Positions 15,958 through 26,153 of a stretch of 46,212 nt of DNA are shown here, in pieces. The stretch is taken from NCBI GenBank assembly GCA_026391915.1, contig JAPLCZ010000295.1, positions 1 to 46,212 of the forward strand. The letters are read 5' to 3'. Position 1 is the first letter of the stretch; the number at the start of each line of letters is the position of its first letter. The position numbers and the translations under genes were made by a program. Under the pieces are notes generated by a model. The model was not told the DNA's origin, did no database searches, and saw only the letters and a program-made list of their open reading frames with translations. This DNA comes from Bacteroidota bacterium (GTDB lineage: Bacteria > Bacteroidota > Bacteroidia > CAILMK01).

Positions 15958-18900
15958 ATGAATAAAATAATCCCATTTATCAATAAAAAATATAGGCTTA
16001 GGCAGTTGAAGTTTCTACTGCTTTTTGCGCTACTCCTCCCCTACTCCACTTATGCGCAGCGCACCCAAGATGATGTGCATTCTATTGCCCTCTACAAAAA
16101 AGGGAAAGAGCTTTTTGATGCAAAGCAATTTGCTTCTGCACAAAAGGTTTTTATGGAGTTCAGCAAGCTAAGTGATGACTATAATCTGCGTGGTGAGGCG
16201 GGATATTATATTGCCCTCAGTAGCCTTGAACTCACGCAGGCAGATGCGGAATTAACCCTTACACAGTATGCAGATAAATACCGTGAACACCCACGGGCAC
16301 GCACTATTTTGTATTATTTGGGGAGGTTCCAATACCGCAACAGGGAGTTTGCAAAAGCCATTGCCACATTAGAGAATGTGGATGCCTATGACCTCACAGG
16401 CGCAGAGAGAAGTGAGCATGCTTTTATGCTTGGCTATAGTTATTACAAAACTAATAATCTGCAAAAGGCATCTACTTATTTTGGCAAGATAAAAGACAAT
16501 GCTGATGACAACGGATACACCGCTGCCTACTATGTTGGCTACATTGCTTACCAAAAAAAGAAGTACAGCGAAACGCTGAAAGAGTTTACCAAAATAAAAA
16601 ATGTAGCAAAATTTAAAGCTACTGTTCCCGGGTATATTTCTCAGATTTATTTGATGCAGGGTGATTATGATAAAACCATAGAGTTTGGCAAACAGGCGCT
16701 GGAAAATGCAGAAAGCAAAGGCGCTAATGAGGTGAGTCTCTTTTTGGCAGAGGCCTATTTTTTAAAGAAAGATTGCCCCAACGCCAGCCAATACTATAAC
16801 CAATATGTGGAGGCAGGTGGGGCTTTGCCTGACCATCACCTTTATCAATTAGGCTATTGTTTGTATCAGCAAGAAAAATATAAAGAGGCGCTGGATGCGT
16901 TTTCTGCCATCAATATTAAGGATGATAGCCTTGGGCAAAACATTGCTTTTCATCTTGCCAATTGCTACCAAAAAACGGGTAATGAAAACAAAGCCCGCAG
17001 CAGTTATGAGTTTTGCATGAAGAGGAGTTTCAATAAAAATATTAAAGAGATTTCACTTTTCAATTTTGCAAAACTGAGCTACAAACTCAACTTTGATAAG
17101 GAGGCAATAGAGAGTTTTAAAACCTTTATAAAAACTTACCCGGGTACTAAAAGCACTGCTGAGGCAAAGACTCTTTTAAGCCAGATTTTATTAGCGGCCA
17201 ATAACCCTAAAGAGGCAATGGATGTGTTGGAAACTATCCCAGACCGCAACGAAAAACTGGATGAGGCTTACCAAAAAGTTTGCTACTTGTATGGGATGGA
17301 ATTATATTCTTCTAAAATGCAGGAGGAGGCAATTCCATATCTAAAAAAGAGTCTTGAATTCCCTTATGACCGCCGCATAAAAGCGCTATGTAATTTCTGG
17401 ATTGGGGAGTATGGTTATAAGCTGGCTAGGTATGATGACGCCATCACCCGCTTTAAGAATTTTTTGTTTGTGAGTGAATCCTCAGAGACGCCTTTTGCTA
17501 ATATTGCCAACTATAATATTGCTTATTCCTACTTTAAAAAAGAGGATTATAAATATGCTTTAATTTATTTTAAGAAGTTTATAAAGGCTGAGAAAAGGGA
17601 TGATAATTCCCCTCGCCTAACCGATGCGCAACTGCGCGCAGGGGATTGTAATTTCATTAGAAAAGATTATAAAGATGCGCTGAATAATTACCAGGTTGTG
17701 ATTGATGACAACGCCAACGAAGGTGATTATGCCATGTATCAAAAAGGAATTATCCAAGGGCTTTTAAGGATGCCAACAGATAAGATTGCAACCATGAGGA
17801 GCCTCGCTAAAAAATACCCAAGCTCTGCTTATCTGGATGATGCATTATTTACCGTTGGTGAGGAGTTGAAGAAAAAAGGTGACTATGCTGATGCCATACA
17901 AGCATTCAATTATCTCAACCAAAATTATCCTAAAAATCCATACTACAGATTGGCAATGCTTAATGTAGGGTTGATTTATTTTAATCAGGAAAAAGATGAT
18001 AAGGCAGTGGCAGTTTGCAGAACTATCATTCAAAAATACCCCTATTCTGATGAAGCAAAACAGGCACTTAAAACTATTGAAAACTCTTACATAGAACGCG
18101 GCATGACGGACAGCTTGCAAGAGTTTTATAAGGTGCTGCCTAACTCCAGCCTCACCCAAAGTAAGGTGGATTCTTCACTGTATTCTTCTGCTTATAACAA
18201 CGTAAGAAGCAATGATTGCGATGCTGCTATTAAGTCTTTAAAAATATATCTGGATAAATTCCCCAATGGGTATTCTGCGGTGGAGGCAAGCTATTATATG
18301 GCAGAGTGTGGGGTAAAAACTAAGGATACCAATACGGCATTCCGTGGGTATAATTATGTAATTGCAAAAAGCCCAAACCAATATGTTGAAAGGGCATTGG
18401 TGAAATCTGCAGAGATGCTTTTCCTGCGCAAAGATTACCAAACAGCAAACAGCCGTTACCAACAATTAGAGGACTTAGCTACCCTAAAACAAAACTCATT
18501 GCTGGCGCTTAATGGGCAGTTACGTTCTTATTATTTTTTAAAGAATTATGAGAAGAGTATTGAGCTCTCTAACAAAATACTGAACACCGGTTTTGCTGAT
18601 GAAGAGAGTAAACTTGGGGCGCAATTTATTGCGGCAAAAAGCCATCTGGAACTTAACCAACTTGCGCAGGCATTAGCACTATTTACACAGGTGCAGAAGG
18701 CAAGCAAAAACCAAATTGGTGCAGAGGCTTTGTATGAATGTGCACACATAAATTATATGCAAGAGAAGTACACTGAGGCAGAAGATATGGTGATGAAAAT
18801 AAAGGATAACTACAGCAGCTATGATGATTGGAGGGCGAAGGGTTTTATACTGTTGGCAGATATTTACACCAAGAAAGGCGATGTATTTAACGCCAAAAAT

Positions 18901-19020
18901 ATCCTGCAAAGTATCATAGATAATTATGATGATGAAGGCCTGAAAGCCATAGCGAAACAAAAGCTAGAGGTATTGAAATCCACAGAAAAAAAGACAGACA
19001 AAAAAGAGGAGGAAGAATAA
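15958..19020 (+). CDS. large secreted tetratricopeptide-repeat protein
   Basis: A 1020-residue protein with a signal peptide (about 1-34, ending in YAQ) and TPR-type helical repeats along nearly its whole length. Recurring pairs such as Y-x-x-A-L-x-x-F/Y, KEAMD and DYKYALIYFKKFIKA mark 20 or more repeats. It ends in a short Lys/Glu-rich tail. Such proteins occur in Bacteroidota directly upstream of an outer-membrane barrel gene, as here, and may scaffold an envelope complex; the precise job is unknown. The next gene begins within about 25 bases. Confidence 0.88.
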   Translation: MNKIIPFINKKYRLRQLKFLLLFALLLPYSTYAQRTQDDVHSIALYKKGKELFDAKQFASAQKVFMEFSKLSDDYNLRGEAGYYIALSSLELTQADAELTLTQYADKYREHPRARTILYYLGRFQYRNREFAKAIATLENVDAYDLTGAERSEHAFMLGYSYYKTNNLQKASTYFGKIKDNADDNGYTAAYYVGYIAYQKKKYSETLKEFTKIKNVAKFKATVPGYISQIYLMQGDYDKTIEFGKQALENAESKGANEVSLFLAEAYFLKKDCPNASQYYNQYVEAGGALPDHHLYQLGYCLYQQEKYKEALDAFSAINIKDDSLGQNIAFHLANCYQKTGNENKARSSYEFCMKRSFNKNIKEISLFNFAKLSYKLNFDKEAIESFKTFIKTYPGTKSTAEAKTLLSQILLAANNPKEAMDVLETIPDRNEKLDEAYQKVCYLYGMELYSSKMQEEAIPYLKKSLEFPYDRRIKALCNFWIGEYGYKLARYDDAITRFKNFLFVSESSETPFANIANYNIAYSYFKKEDYKYALIYFKKFIKAEKRDDNSPRLTDAQLRAGDCNFIRKDYKDALNNYQVVIDDNANEGDYAMYQKGIIQGLLRMPTDKIATMRSLAKKYPSSAYLDDALFTVGEELKKKGDYADAIQAFNYLNQNYPKNPYYRLAMLNVGLIYFNQEKDDKAVAVCRTIIQKYPYSDEAKQALKTIENSYIERGMTDSLQEFYKVLPNSSLTQSKVDSSLYSSAYNNVRSNDCDAAIKSLKIYLDKFPNGYSAVEASYYMAECGVKTKDTNTAFRGYNYVIAKSPNQYVERALVKSAEMLFLRKDYQTANSRYQQLEDLATLKQNSLLALNGQLRSYYFLKNYEKSIELSNKILNTGFADEESKLGAQFIAAKSHLELNQLAQALALFTQVQKASKNQIGAEALYECAHINYMQEKYTEAEDMVMKIKDNYSSYDDWRAKGFILLADIYTKKGDVFNAKNILQSIIDNYDDEGLKAIAKQKLEVLKSTEKKTDKKEEEE

Positions 19021-19046
19021 TATGAAAAGCCATAAAGATTGATGCC

Positions 19047-20570
19047 TTGCCCATAGCAGAAAAGAATGATGCAAAACGTCCTGAATTCAAATATGCAACA
19101 CCGTCTTTTTTGTTTGCACAAACGCCTTATCAAAGTAATTTAAAGCCGGTAAATATCAAACAAACTTATACCCTTGCACCTATTAAAAAAGGCTTTGCAA
19201 AAATTGGGTTTGGTAACTATAGCAACATACTTGGGGAGGTTTACATTAATAGTGGCAGGGATAAAGAATTACTTTACACAGCACATGCAAAATACAATTA
19301 TGGCAAGGCAGCAACTATCACCAAGGACTCCTCAGCTATGACGGATGTTGTGGCAGATGTAATGGCAAAAAAGATACTTGGGCACAATACTATTATTGGT
19401 GGTGTAGACTACAATGGAAACATCTTCCACTATTATGGCAAGCCAAACGAAAAGGCATTAACTGGTAGCAGCAACTACCAAAATTTCTCCGACTTTAGCA
19501 TTCACACAGGGTTGGAACATGGGCTAAAGGATACAGGGAAATTAAAAGTATTGGCAGACATTAACTATAACAATTTCCAAGATTTTTACCATACGCAAGA
19601 ACATAACATCACCCTGAATGCAAAGATTATTGAGCCTATAAAATCTGCTGATTTAATCTTTGAGGGCGTGTATGATTTTATCTATTATTCCTATTTTACT
19701 AAGCGGGATTATGCAGATGTAAATAAGAAAAAATCCAACCGTGGCATTACTCAAATTAATGCACGCTACCAAACACAATTAGGAATTGTTAGGGGAAGCA
19801 TTGGTTTTAAAACCACCACCGAATCCGACTCCACAAGCAGCAAGTTTTGGTTTTACCCAGATTTGCATTTAGATGTTGATATCACTGAGAAATATCTAAC
19901 TGCATTTGCAAATGTGACCGGTGGTGTGCAGAAAAATACTTTCAGGAGTTTGGCGAAAGAAAATCCGTTTCTTCAATCCAATCTTGTCCCCAAAAACACC
20001 AATGCATTTATTGCAGATGTAGGGTTGAAAGGTAGTACCTCAAGCGGGTTGGTATATATGGGTTCATTGGCCTATAACATGGTTAACAATATGTATTTCT
20101 TCGCTAATGATACCGTGGAAAGCCGCCGTTTTGTATTGCAGTATTATGCGCCAATTACCACGGTGCTAAAAGTACATGGCGAGTTGGGCTATGCCCCAAA
20201 AAACATCTATAGCCTAACCTTTGGGGGCAATTATTACAACTACTCTTTTCAGGATAACACCATTGAAGAACCTTTCTACAAACCTCCATTTGATGTTTAT
20301 GTAGCAGGCAGATACTACCTCAAAGAAAAACTTACCATTGGCTCAGAGGTGTTTGCTTTTGGTAGCAGATATGCCAAAACTATTGGCTCATCCAATATCA
20401 TTACTCTAAAACCCGCGCTTGATTTTAACCTATGGACAGACTATAATTACAATGATAGATTTGTCTTTTTCCTTGAGTTGAAAAACCTCCTTGGTACACA
20501 ATATAGCCTCTGGAATTATTACCCAGTAAGAGGATTCCAAGCAGTGGCAGGGGTTAAGGTGAGTTTTTAG
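19047..20570 (+). CDS. outer-membrane beta-barrel protein with its 5' end missing
   Basis: The 507 residues from TTG 19047 are almost all beta-barrel-like: aromatic, alternating strands ending with the Phe-terminated strand AVAGVKVSF typical of outer-membrane proteins. No signal peptide is present. The frame is open from 19026 and has no ATG before the mature-looking sequence AIKIDALPIAEKND. Related proteins that I recall from this phylum have a signal peptide and about 30 further residues before that motif. An ATG at 19022 lies one frame away and opens only a 6-residue frame. So the start has probably been deleted, or a sequencing error is present. The gene may be non-functional. Confidence 0.7.
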   Translation: MPIAEKNDAKRPEFKYATPSFLFAQTPYQSNLKPVNIKQTYTLAPIKKGFAKIGFGNYSNILGEVYINSGRDKELLYTAHAKYNYGKAATITKDSSAMTDVVADVMAKKILGHNTIIGGVDYNGNIFHYYGKPNEKALTGSSNYQNFSDFSIHTGLEHGLKDTGKLKVLADINYNNFQDFYHTQEHNITLNAKIIEPIKSADLIFEGVYDFIYYSYFTKRDYADVNKKKSNRGITQINARYQTQLGIVRGSIGFKTTTESDSTSSKFWFYPDLHLDVDITEKYLTAFANVTGGVQKNTFRSLAKENPFLQSNLVPKNTNAFIADVGLKGSTSSGLVYMGSLAYNMVNNMYFFANDTVESRRFVLQYYAPITTVLKVHGELGYAPKNIYSLTFGGNYYNYSFQDNTIEEPFYKPPFDVYVAGRYYLKEKLTIGSEVFAFGSRYAKTIGSSNIITLKPALDFNLWTDYNYNDRFVFFLELKNLLGTQYSLWNYYPVRGFQAVAGVKVSF

Positions 20571-20587
20571 AATCACTCAAAATGAAA

Positions 20588-20622
20588 TAAAAAAGGCAAC
20601 CCATGAGTTGCCTTTTTTATTT
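20588..20622. terminator. bidirectional terminator between the barrel gene and accC
   Basis: A 10-bp perfect stem (AAAAGGCAAC with GTTGCCTTTT) with a 6-base loop has a T run on the right and an A run on the left. It can end transcription of the convergent genes on both sides. Confidence 0.85.
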
Positions 20623-20645
20623 CCTATAAACCGAAAAATTCTTCC

Positions 20646-21983
20646 CTACTGAATCTTGAAAGTATTCATAAAGGCAGTGGTGAAATCACCTGCAATAAAC
20701 TTTTTGTCATTCATAATTTGAATGTGTAGCGGGAGGGTAGTCTTCACACCTTCAATAATAAATTCATCCAAAGCACGGCGCATTTTTACAATGGCTTCCT
20801 CACGGGTGCGGGCTACCACAATAAGTTTTGCAATCATGCTGTCATAATTTGGAGGGATGGTATAGCCAGCATATACATGTGTATCCACCCTTACACCATG
20901 CCCACCGGGTTTGTGCAAGCTGGTAATTTTACCCGGGCTTGGGCGGAAATCGTTATAGGGGTCTTCTGCATTTATGCGGCCCTCAATAGCCCACTTCTCA
21001 GGGTAATAATTTTTTCCTGAGATAGGGATACCGGCAGCCACCAATATTTGTTCTTTGATTAAATCATAATTAATTACCTCTTCAGTAATAGGATGCTCTA
21101 CTTGTATTCGGGTATTCATCTCCATAAAATAGAATTTACGGTATTTATCAACCAAAAATTCTATAGTTCCAACGCCTTCATAATTTACAGAAGATGCTGC
21201 GGCAATAGCTGCTGCACCCATTTCATCCCTAAGTTCGGGTGTCATAAAGGGGGAAGGTGCTTCCTCCAATAATTTTTTGTGGCGGCGTTGAATAGAGCAG
21301 TCTCTCTCTGAGAGGTGACAAACAGTACCAAACTGGTCACCAACTATTTGTATTTCTATATGGCGAGGTTCTTCAATATACTTCTCCATATAGAGTTCAT
21401 CATTGCCAAAAGAAGCAGTGGCTTCTTGCTTGGCAGAGTCATATGCTTTCTGGATTTCTGCTTCTTCCCAAACCACACGCATTCCTTTTCCTCCGCCTCC
21501 GGCAGAGGCTTTTATGATTACAGGGTAGCCAATTTTAGTAGCGGTTTTCTTAGCATCTTTTACATCAGTCAATATACCATCAGAGCCGGGTACTACAGGT
21601 ACTCCTGCTTTCTTCATGGTTTCTTTAGCAGCGGCTTTATTCCCCATGGAATTGATTTGTTCCGGCGTAGCACCAATGAACTTAATCCCATGCAGTTTGC
21701 ACAACTCACTAAACTTTGCATTCTCTGATAAAAACCCATAACCAGGGTGAATAGCATCAGCATTAGTAATCTCTGCGGCGGCAATAATGCTTGCCATATT
21801 AAGGTATGATTTTGCACTTGGTGGCGGGCCAATACAAACAGCTTCATCTGCAAAGCGCACATGCAAACTTTCAGCATCCGCGGTGCTATAAACAGCTACG
21901 GTTTTTATTCCCATTTCTCGGCAAGTCCTCTGAATTCTCAGGGCTATCTCTCCGCGGTTGGCTATTAATATCTTTTTAAACAT
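20646..21983 (-). CDS. accC: acetyl-CoA carboxylase, biotin carboxylase subunit
   Basis: Carboxylates biotin on AccB using ATP and bicarbonate, the first half of the acetyl-CoA carboxylase reaction. The 445-residue protein has the N-terminal [17 protein letters not shown] block, the ATP-grasp Gly-rich loop AGGGGKGMR at 161-169, the [15 protein letters not shown] catalytic block and the C-terminal biotin carboxylase domain. It is the last gene of the yceD-to-accC operon and ends at the bidirectional terminator. A 99-base repeat-rich gap separates it from accB. Confidence 0.97.
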   Translation of the reverse strand: MFKKILIANRGEIALRIQRTCREMGIKTVAVYSTADAESLHVRFADEAVCIGPPPSAKSYLNMASIIAAAEITNADAIHPGYGFLSENAKFSELCKLHGIKFIGATPEQINSMGNKAAAKETMKKAGVPVVPGSDGILTDVKDAKKTATKIGYPVIIKASAGGGGKGMRVVWEEAEIQKAYDSAKQEATASFGNDELYMEKYIEEPRHIEIQIVGDQFGTVCHLSERDCSIQRRHKKLLEEAPSPFMTPELRDEMGAAAIAAASSVNYEGVGTIEFLVDKYRKFYFMEMNTRIQVEHPITEEVINYDLIKEQILVAAGIPISGKNYYPEKWAIEGRINAEDPYNDFRPSPGKITSLHKPGGHGVRVDTHVYAGYTIPPNYDSMIAKLIVVARTREEAIVKMRRALDEFIIEGVKTTLPLHIQIMNDKKFIAGDFTTAFMNTFKIQ

Positions 21984-21991
21984 GGAAATTT

Positions 21992-22083
21992 AATTTGAAA
22001 ATTATACGATTTGAAGATTTGAAAATTGATGCCTCATTGAAGTTTATAAATTTTCAAATTAGCACATTTTCAAATCTTCAAAT
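21992..22083. repeat. long inverted repeats in the accB-accC gap
   Basis: An 18-bp perfect inverted repeat (22009-22026 and 22066-22083) encloses a 39-base loop. A nested 12-bp pair (AATTTGAAAATT at 21992-22003, AATTTTCAAATT at 22049-22060) overlaps it in a mutually exclusive way. The right arm touches the accB stop codon. All arms are AT-rich. The structure could modulate accC expression relative to accB, or it may be one of the AT-rich dispersed repeats of the genome. Confidence 0.6.
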
Positions 22084-22577
22084 TAAGAAGGTTCTACTAA
22101 GAAAAGGGGTTGGTCATACTCCACTGGTGAGGTATCATCAGCAAGTATTTTAACAATAGTACCACTGATTTCTGCCTCTATCTCATTAAAGAGTTTCATG
22201 GCTTCTATCACGCAAAGTACTTGCCCTTTTACAATCTTATCACCTACCTGCACAAACGGTGGTTTATCAGGGCTTGGCTTGCGGTAAAGCGTACCAATCA
22301 TAGGTGATTTGATGATAACTTCAGTACTGGCAACTGGTGCAGCAGCAGGTGTTTCTGTGGCAATTACAATCTGCGGGGCAGGTGCCGCAGCAGGTGCACT
22401 TTGTTGTTGCGGCATCATCATACCTTGTGGCATCATGTACTGCTGAGGAAAGAATTTCTTCTCATCCTCATTGGTGGTTTTGATGGTGATTTTAAAATCT
22501 CCCTGTTCTAATTTTACCTCGGAAACTCCAGACTTTGATACAAAGCGAATGAGTTCCTGAATTTGTTTTAGATCCAT
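22083..22577 (-). CDS. accB: acetyl-CoA carboxylase, biotin carboxyl carrier protein
   Basis: Carries biotin between the two half-reactions of acetyl-CoA carboxylase. The 164-residue protein has an N-terminal helical part (1-40), a Pro/Ala/Gln-rich flexible linker (about 45-85) and a C-terminal biotinyl domain with EAMKL (biotinylated Lys128) in its usual tight turn. It starts 1 base after the efp stop, which indicates translational coupling in the operon. Confidence 0.97.
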   Translation of the reverse strand: MDLKQIQELIRFVSKSGVSEVKLEQGDFKITIKTTNEDEKKFFPQQYMMPQGMMMPQQQSAPAAAPAPQIVIATETPAAAPVASTEVIIKSPMIGTLYRKPSPDKPPFVQVGDKIVKGQVLCVIEAMKLFNEIEAEISGTIVKILADDTSPVEYDQPLFLVEPS

Positions 22578-22578
22578 A

Positions 22579-23148
22579 TTATTTGGTTTTTACACGTTCT
22601 ACATAAGAACGGGTTCTTGTGTCAACTTTTATTAAATCATTAGTATTTACAAACAAAGGTACATTGATGATAGCACCCGTATCCAATGTTGCAGGTTTAA
22701 GGGTATTGGTAGCGGTATCACCACGCAAACCTTGCTCTGAGTACACCACTTCTAAGGTTACAAAGGGTGGAAGATTGCATTGCAATGGACTTTCATTTTC
22801 TGCATGAAAAAGGATTTCCACCCCTTGCCCTTCTTTCAATAAATCACTGTTATCAATCATTGTTTCAGGGATGGTTACCTGCTCAAAATTATCGCTATTC
22901 ATAAACACATAGCCAGCTTCTTCTTTGTAAAGATATTGATGTTCACGGGTCTCTACACGCACTGAATTAATTTTTACGCCAGCGTTAAAAGTATTGTCAA
23001 TTACCCTACCTGTGGTAATGTTTTTAAGTTTGGTGCGCACAAAGGCGGGGCCTTTACCCGGCTTCACATGTTGGAAGTCAACAATGGTAAATAAATCACC
23101 ATTATACTCCAAACATAAACCCATCTTAAAATCTGCTGTAGTAGCCAT
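22579..23148 (-). CDS. efp: translation elongation factor P
   Basis: Helps ribosomes make consecutive proline bonds. The 189-residue protein has the three-domain EF-P form: KOW-like N-terminal domain with the tip loop PGKGPA (Lys32 is the modifiable residue), the central OB domain and the C-terminal OB domain ending in RTRSYVERV. It lies between fabH and accB in the operon, the conserved place for efp in this phylum. Confidence 0.97.
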   Translation of the reverse strand: MATTADFKMGLCLEYNGDLFTIVDFQHVKPGKGPAFVRTKLKNITTGRVIDNTFNAGVKINSVRVETREHQYLYKEEAGYVFMNSDNFEQVTIPETMIDNSDLLKEGQGVEILFHAENESPLQCNLPPFVTLEVVYSEQGLRGDTATNTLKPATLDTGAIINVPLFVNTNDLIKVDTRTRSYVERVKTK

Positions 23149-23169
23149 ATTTTGTTTTGTTATTGTCTT

Positions 23170-24180
23170 TTATTGGTTGATGGAAACGCCATCATACGCC
23201 CATTTTAGGTAGAGTGCGCCCCAAGTAAATCCGCCACCAAAGGCAGAGATAACAAGGTTATCACCTTTCTTTAATTGCTTCTCCCACTCTTGCAAAAGTA
23301 ATGGGATAGTACCATTGGTTGTGTTACCAAACTTCTGAATATTCATCATCACCTTTTCCGGTGATAAACCCATGCGGTTAGCAGTGGCATCAATGATTCT
23401 TTTATTGGCCTGATGTGCCACTAGCCACTGAATGTCATCCCCAGTTAAATTATTCCTTTGCATGATTTCATAGGATACATCAGCCATATTGGTAACAGCA
23501 AATTTAAAAACTGTTTGCCCCTCTTGATGTACATAATGTTCACGCTTTTGTACCGTATCTAATGTTGGTGGATAGGCAGAGCCTCCAGCCTTTTGATAAA
23601 GATATTGCCTGCCTGCTCCGTCAGATTTTAAGATGGAATCTTGCAAGCCCAAACCTTCAGTATTTGGTTCTAATAGCACAGCACCAGCACCATCTCCGAA
23701 GATAATGCAGGTTTGCCTATCAGTATAATCAATGATGGAAGACATCTTATCTCCACCAATTACTAATACTTTTTTGTGAGTGCCTGTTTCTATAAATTTG
23801 GATGCCGTGGCAAGGGAATAAATAAAGCCTGAACATGCTGCTTCAATGTCAAATCCCCATGCGTTTTTCATTCCTACTTTATCACAAATGATATTAGCCG
23901 TTGCAGGGAAAATCATGTCTGGTGTTACTGTAGCGCAAATCACCAATTCTATTTCAAGGGGGTCAGTATTTGTTTTTTTAAGAACATCCCAAACGGCTTG
24001 CTCTGCCATTACTGACGTGCCATTGCCTTCGCCTTTCAATATTCTGCGTTCTGTAATTCCTGTGCGAGATGTTATCCACTCATCGGTGGTTTCCACAAGA
24101 TTTTCTAATTCCTGATTATTGAGGATGTATTCGGGTACGTATCCCCCGACACCGGTAATGGCAGCCCGGATTTTTTCCAT
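23170..24180 (-). CDS. fabH: beta-ketoacyl-ACP synthase III
   Basis: Condenses acetyl- or branched acyl-CoA with malonyl-ACP to start fatty-acid synthesis. The 336-residue thiolase-fold protein has the catalytic triad Cys116 (EAACSGF), His256 (VAHQANKRI) and Asn286 ([10 protein letters not shown]). It follows plsX with an 8-base gap, and efp comes 21 bases later. Confidence 0.97.
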   Translation of the reverse strand: MEKIRAAITGVGGYVPEYILNNQELENLVETTDEWITSRTGITERRILKGEGNGTSVMAEQAVWDVLKKTNTDPLEIELVICATVTPDMIFPATANIICDKVGMKNAWGFDIEAACSGFIYSLATASKFIETGTHKKVLVIGGDKMSSIIDYTDRQTCIIFGDGAGAVLLEPNTEGLGLQDSILKSDGAGRQYLYQKAGGSAYPPTLDTVQKREHYVHQEGQTVFKFAVTNMADVSYEIMQRNNLTGDDIQWLVAHQANKRIIDATANRMGLSPEKVMMNIQKFGNTTNGTIPLLLQEWEKQLKKGDNLVISAFGGGFTWGALYLKWAYDGVSINQ

Positions 24181-24188
24181 TTTAGTTT

Positions 24189-25130
24189 TTATAATTCAAA
24201 AGCCTGTTTGATTTTCTCTACAAGCTTAGATTCTACAATTTGTTGGGCAAGGGTAATCATTTTTGCGAAGGTAGCAGGGGTTGATACACCATGCGCAATC
24301 ATCACAGGTTTGTTTACACCAAGCACGGGAGAGCCACCATGGTTTTCATGGTCAAACTGCTCAGAGTATTCATCATGAAGACCGCGGTCTTTCATGATTT
24401 TTACAATGGTTTCACCTGTTTTTAAAACTATATTTCCGGTGAAGCCATCGGTTACTACTACATCACATTTATCATTAAATAAATCATAGCCTTCTATGTT
24501 TCCAGCAAAATTTATTTTGTCAGAGCCAGCCAATAATGGGTAAGCAGCTTGTGCTACAAGGTTTCCTTTTTCAGGCTCAGAGCCAATGTTAAGCAAGCCC
24601 ACTTTTGGGTTATCAATTCCTAAAACTGCCTTGGCATAAATAGACCCTAATAAGCCAAATTGAAAAAGCACATCATGGCGGCAATCTGCATTAGCACCAA
24701 TATCCAAAAGCACTCCCGGAGAGCCTTTTTCTTTGGGTATTAAGGACATAATTGCTGGGCGGATAACGCCTTCAATAGCTTTTACAGTATAGAGTGCGCC
24801 TACATAAACAGCCCCTGTATTACCAGCACTTACAAAGATATCAATCATCCCTGCTTTAAGCATTTTTAACCCAACCAATATACTGGAGTCGGGCTTTTGA
24901 GTCATTGCCTTAGTAGGCGATTCTCCCATTTCCACTACCTGCGAAGTATGGACGATTTCATACTTATCAAGCGGGAACTTATGCTTCTCTACAAAAGGAA
25001 CAATGTCTTCATTGTTGCCAATCAATACAAGCTTTACAGATTTAGGCAGATTGTTTATGGCCAAGGCAACACCCTCCAAAGGGTATTGTGGTGCATAATC
25101 ACCACCCATAATATCTAAGCCTATCCGCAT
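24189..25130 (-). CDS. plsX: phosphate acyltransferase PlsX
   Basis: Makes acyl-phosphate from acyl-ACP for phospholipid synthesis. The 313-residue protein starts [15 protein letters not shown] and keeps the family blocks [19 protein letters not shown] and [13 protein letters not shown]. It lies between rpmF and fabH, the standard order. Its peripheral membrane location is known from the family. Confidence 0.97.
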   Translation of the reverse strand: MRIGLDIMGGDYAPQYPLEGVALAINNLPKSVKLVLIGNNEDIVPFVEKHKFPLDKYEIVHTSQVVEMGESPTKAMTQKPDSSILVGLKMLKAGMIDIFVSAGNTGAVYVGALYTVKAIEGVIRPAIMSLIPKEKGSPGVLLDIGANADCRHDVLFQFGLLGSIYAKAVLGIDNPKVGLLNIGSEPEKGNLVAQAAYPLLAGSDKINFAGNIEGYDLFNDKCDVVVTDGFTGNIVLKTGETIVKIMKDRGLHDEYSEQFDHENHGGSPVLGVNKPVMIAHGVSTPATFAKMITLAQQIVESKLVEKIKQAFEL

Positions 25131-25152
25131 GTTTCTTTAGTAAGACTTTGGG

Positions 25153-25338
25153 TTAAGCTGTTTGTGCTACTTCGTACACTTGTTTGTGGCGGTATTGGCC
25201 GCAAGAACTACAAATACGGTGATATAAGTTTGGCGTGCCGCAGTTAGGGCAAAGCATTAGCGTTGGCATAATAGCATTATCATGCGTTCTTCTTTTATCC
25301 CTTCTTTGCTTGGAGTGTCTTCGTTTAGGATGTGGCAT
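25153..25338 (-). CDS. rpmF: 50S ribosomal protein L32
   Basis: A 61-residue basic protein starting MPHPKRRHSKQRRDKRR with two CxxC pairs (CPNC and CSSC) that bind zinc, as in L32. It follows yceD by 6 bases; the yceD-rpmF-plsX-fabH order is conserved in many bacteria. Confidence 0.97.
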   Translation of the reverse strand: MPHPKRRHSKQRRDKRRTHDNAIMPTLMLCPNCGTPNLYHRICSSCGQYRHKQVYEVAQTA

Positions 25339-25344
25339 TTTACT

Positions 25345-25881
25345 TTATTTATTTTTTATGTTTTTTAATTTATTTAATCCTTCCCATCGTGGGTCTGTTT
25401 CGTTTTCGTTGGTGTGTGGTTTTAAATCATTGAGTTTAGCAATCATGAGTGGGTTGCATTCTTTGCCTTCCATATCGCATGTAATATGGAGAGGAATTGA
25501 AAGGGTGATAAACTCATAGATAAGGGGGCTTAAATCCAATTGGTAGGCCTCATCATCCAGTATTAAAAGTTCATCATCACCGGAGTCTTGCTCTTCTTCA
25601 TTCCCTATTTTTATGATGAGCCGGTTTTGGCTCTCAAAGGGGTAGTCAATAGCATCAAGACAACGGTTGCATTCGGCTTCCAGCTTCCCATTAATAGAGA
25701 AATCAAGAATTATAAATGCTTCACTTTGCTTCTCAATATTTAAAAGAACATCAGCACTGCCATGGGCAATTAATGAATTCTCAAAGCCATCAAAAAACGC
25801 CTCATCCACCTCATAATTATAGGTATGATGCCCCGCTTTTAAACTTCCAAAATTTAATATGTATCCACGCAGTCCTTTCAC
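25345..25881 (-). CDS. YceD/DUF177 family protein
   Basis: A 178-residue protein of the DUF177 family, which is linked to 23S rRNA accumulation in bacteria and plants. It shows the family zinc-type pair C-N-R-C (EAECNRCLD) and a further pair around C-D-M-E-G-K-E-C near the C-terminus. I chose the GTG at 25881 (VKGLRGYILNFGSL) because the protein then begins where relatives begin, and because a full promoter lies just upstream at 25903-25934. The frame stays open to an ATG at 26010, but that start would lie upstream of this promoter. This is the first gene of the operon running to accC. Confidence 0.88.
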   Translation of the reverse strand: MKGLRGYILNFGSLKAGHHTYNYEVDEAFFDGFENSLIAHGSADVLLNIEKQSEAFIILDFSINGKLEAECNRCLDAIDYPFESQNRLIIKIGNEEEQDSGDDELLILDDEAYQLDLSPLIYEFITLSIPLHITCDMEGKECNPLMIAKLNDLKPHTNENETDPRWEGLNKLKNIKNK

Positions 25882-25902
25882 AGCGTTAACTGAAATAGTG
25901 GG

Positions 25903-25934
25903 CAAAATTAAGCACTGTAACCCGAAATAGCAAA
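25903..25934 (-). promoter_or_regulatory. Bacteroidota-type promoter of the yceD-rpmF-plsX-fabH-efp-accB-accC operon
   Basis: On the minus strand TTTG (25934-25931) is followed after exactly 20 bases by TAATTTTG (25910-25903), matching both consensus boxes. The GTG start is 21 bases downstream of the -7 element. Confidence 0.75.
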
Positions 25935-26071
25935 CGGGGTTTTGGTATGATGTAAATTGGAAAAGATTCACCTCAGGCTGAACTTGTTTCAGCATCTTCT
26001 GCTCTTTCAAAAATATTTCTTGGAAGCTCTTGAGGGTAGATTATAACTGAGGTGTGAAAGGCTATTATGTT

Positions 26072-26087
26072 ATGCGTTAAAACGCAT
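26072..26087. repeat. perfect 16-bp palindrome in the gap before the yceD operon
   Basis: The palindrome consists of ATGCGTT and AACGCAT arms around AA. It lies between the yceD promoter and the convergent-side end of the PIN-like gene at 26154. There is no T run, so it is not an obvious terminator. The rest of this roughly 220-base gap shows no gene. Confidence 0.4.
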
Positions 26088-26153
26088 GTTTAAATAATCC
26101 GCGTTACAACCTTTAGCTCATGACCGCAGGGAATAAACGTGGACTATTAGAAA

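Noticed and set aside
26072-26087. Terminator for the PIN-like gene
   Set aside because: The palindrome has no T run following it on the relevant strand and is about 70 bases past the stop.
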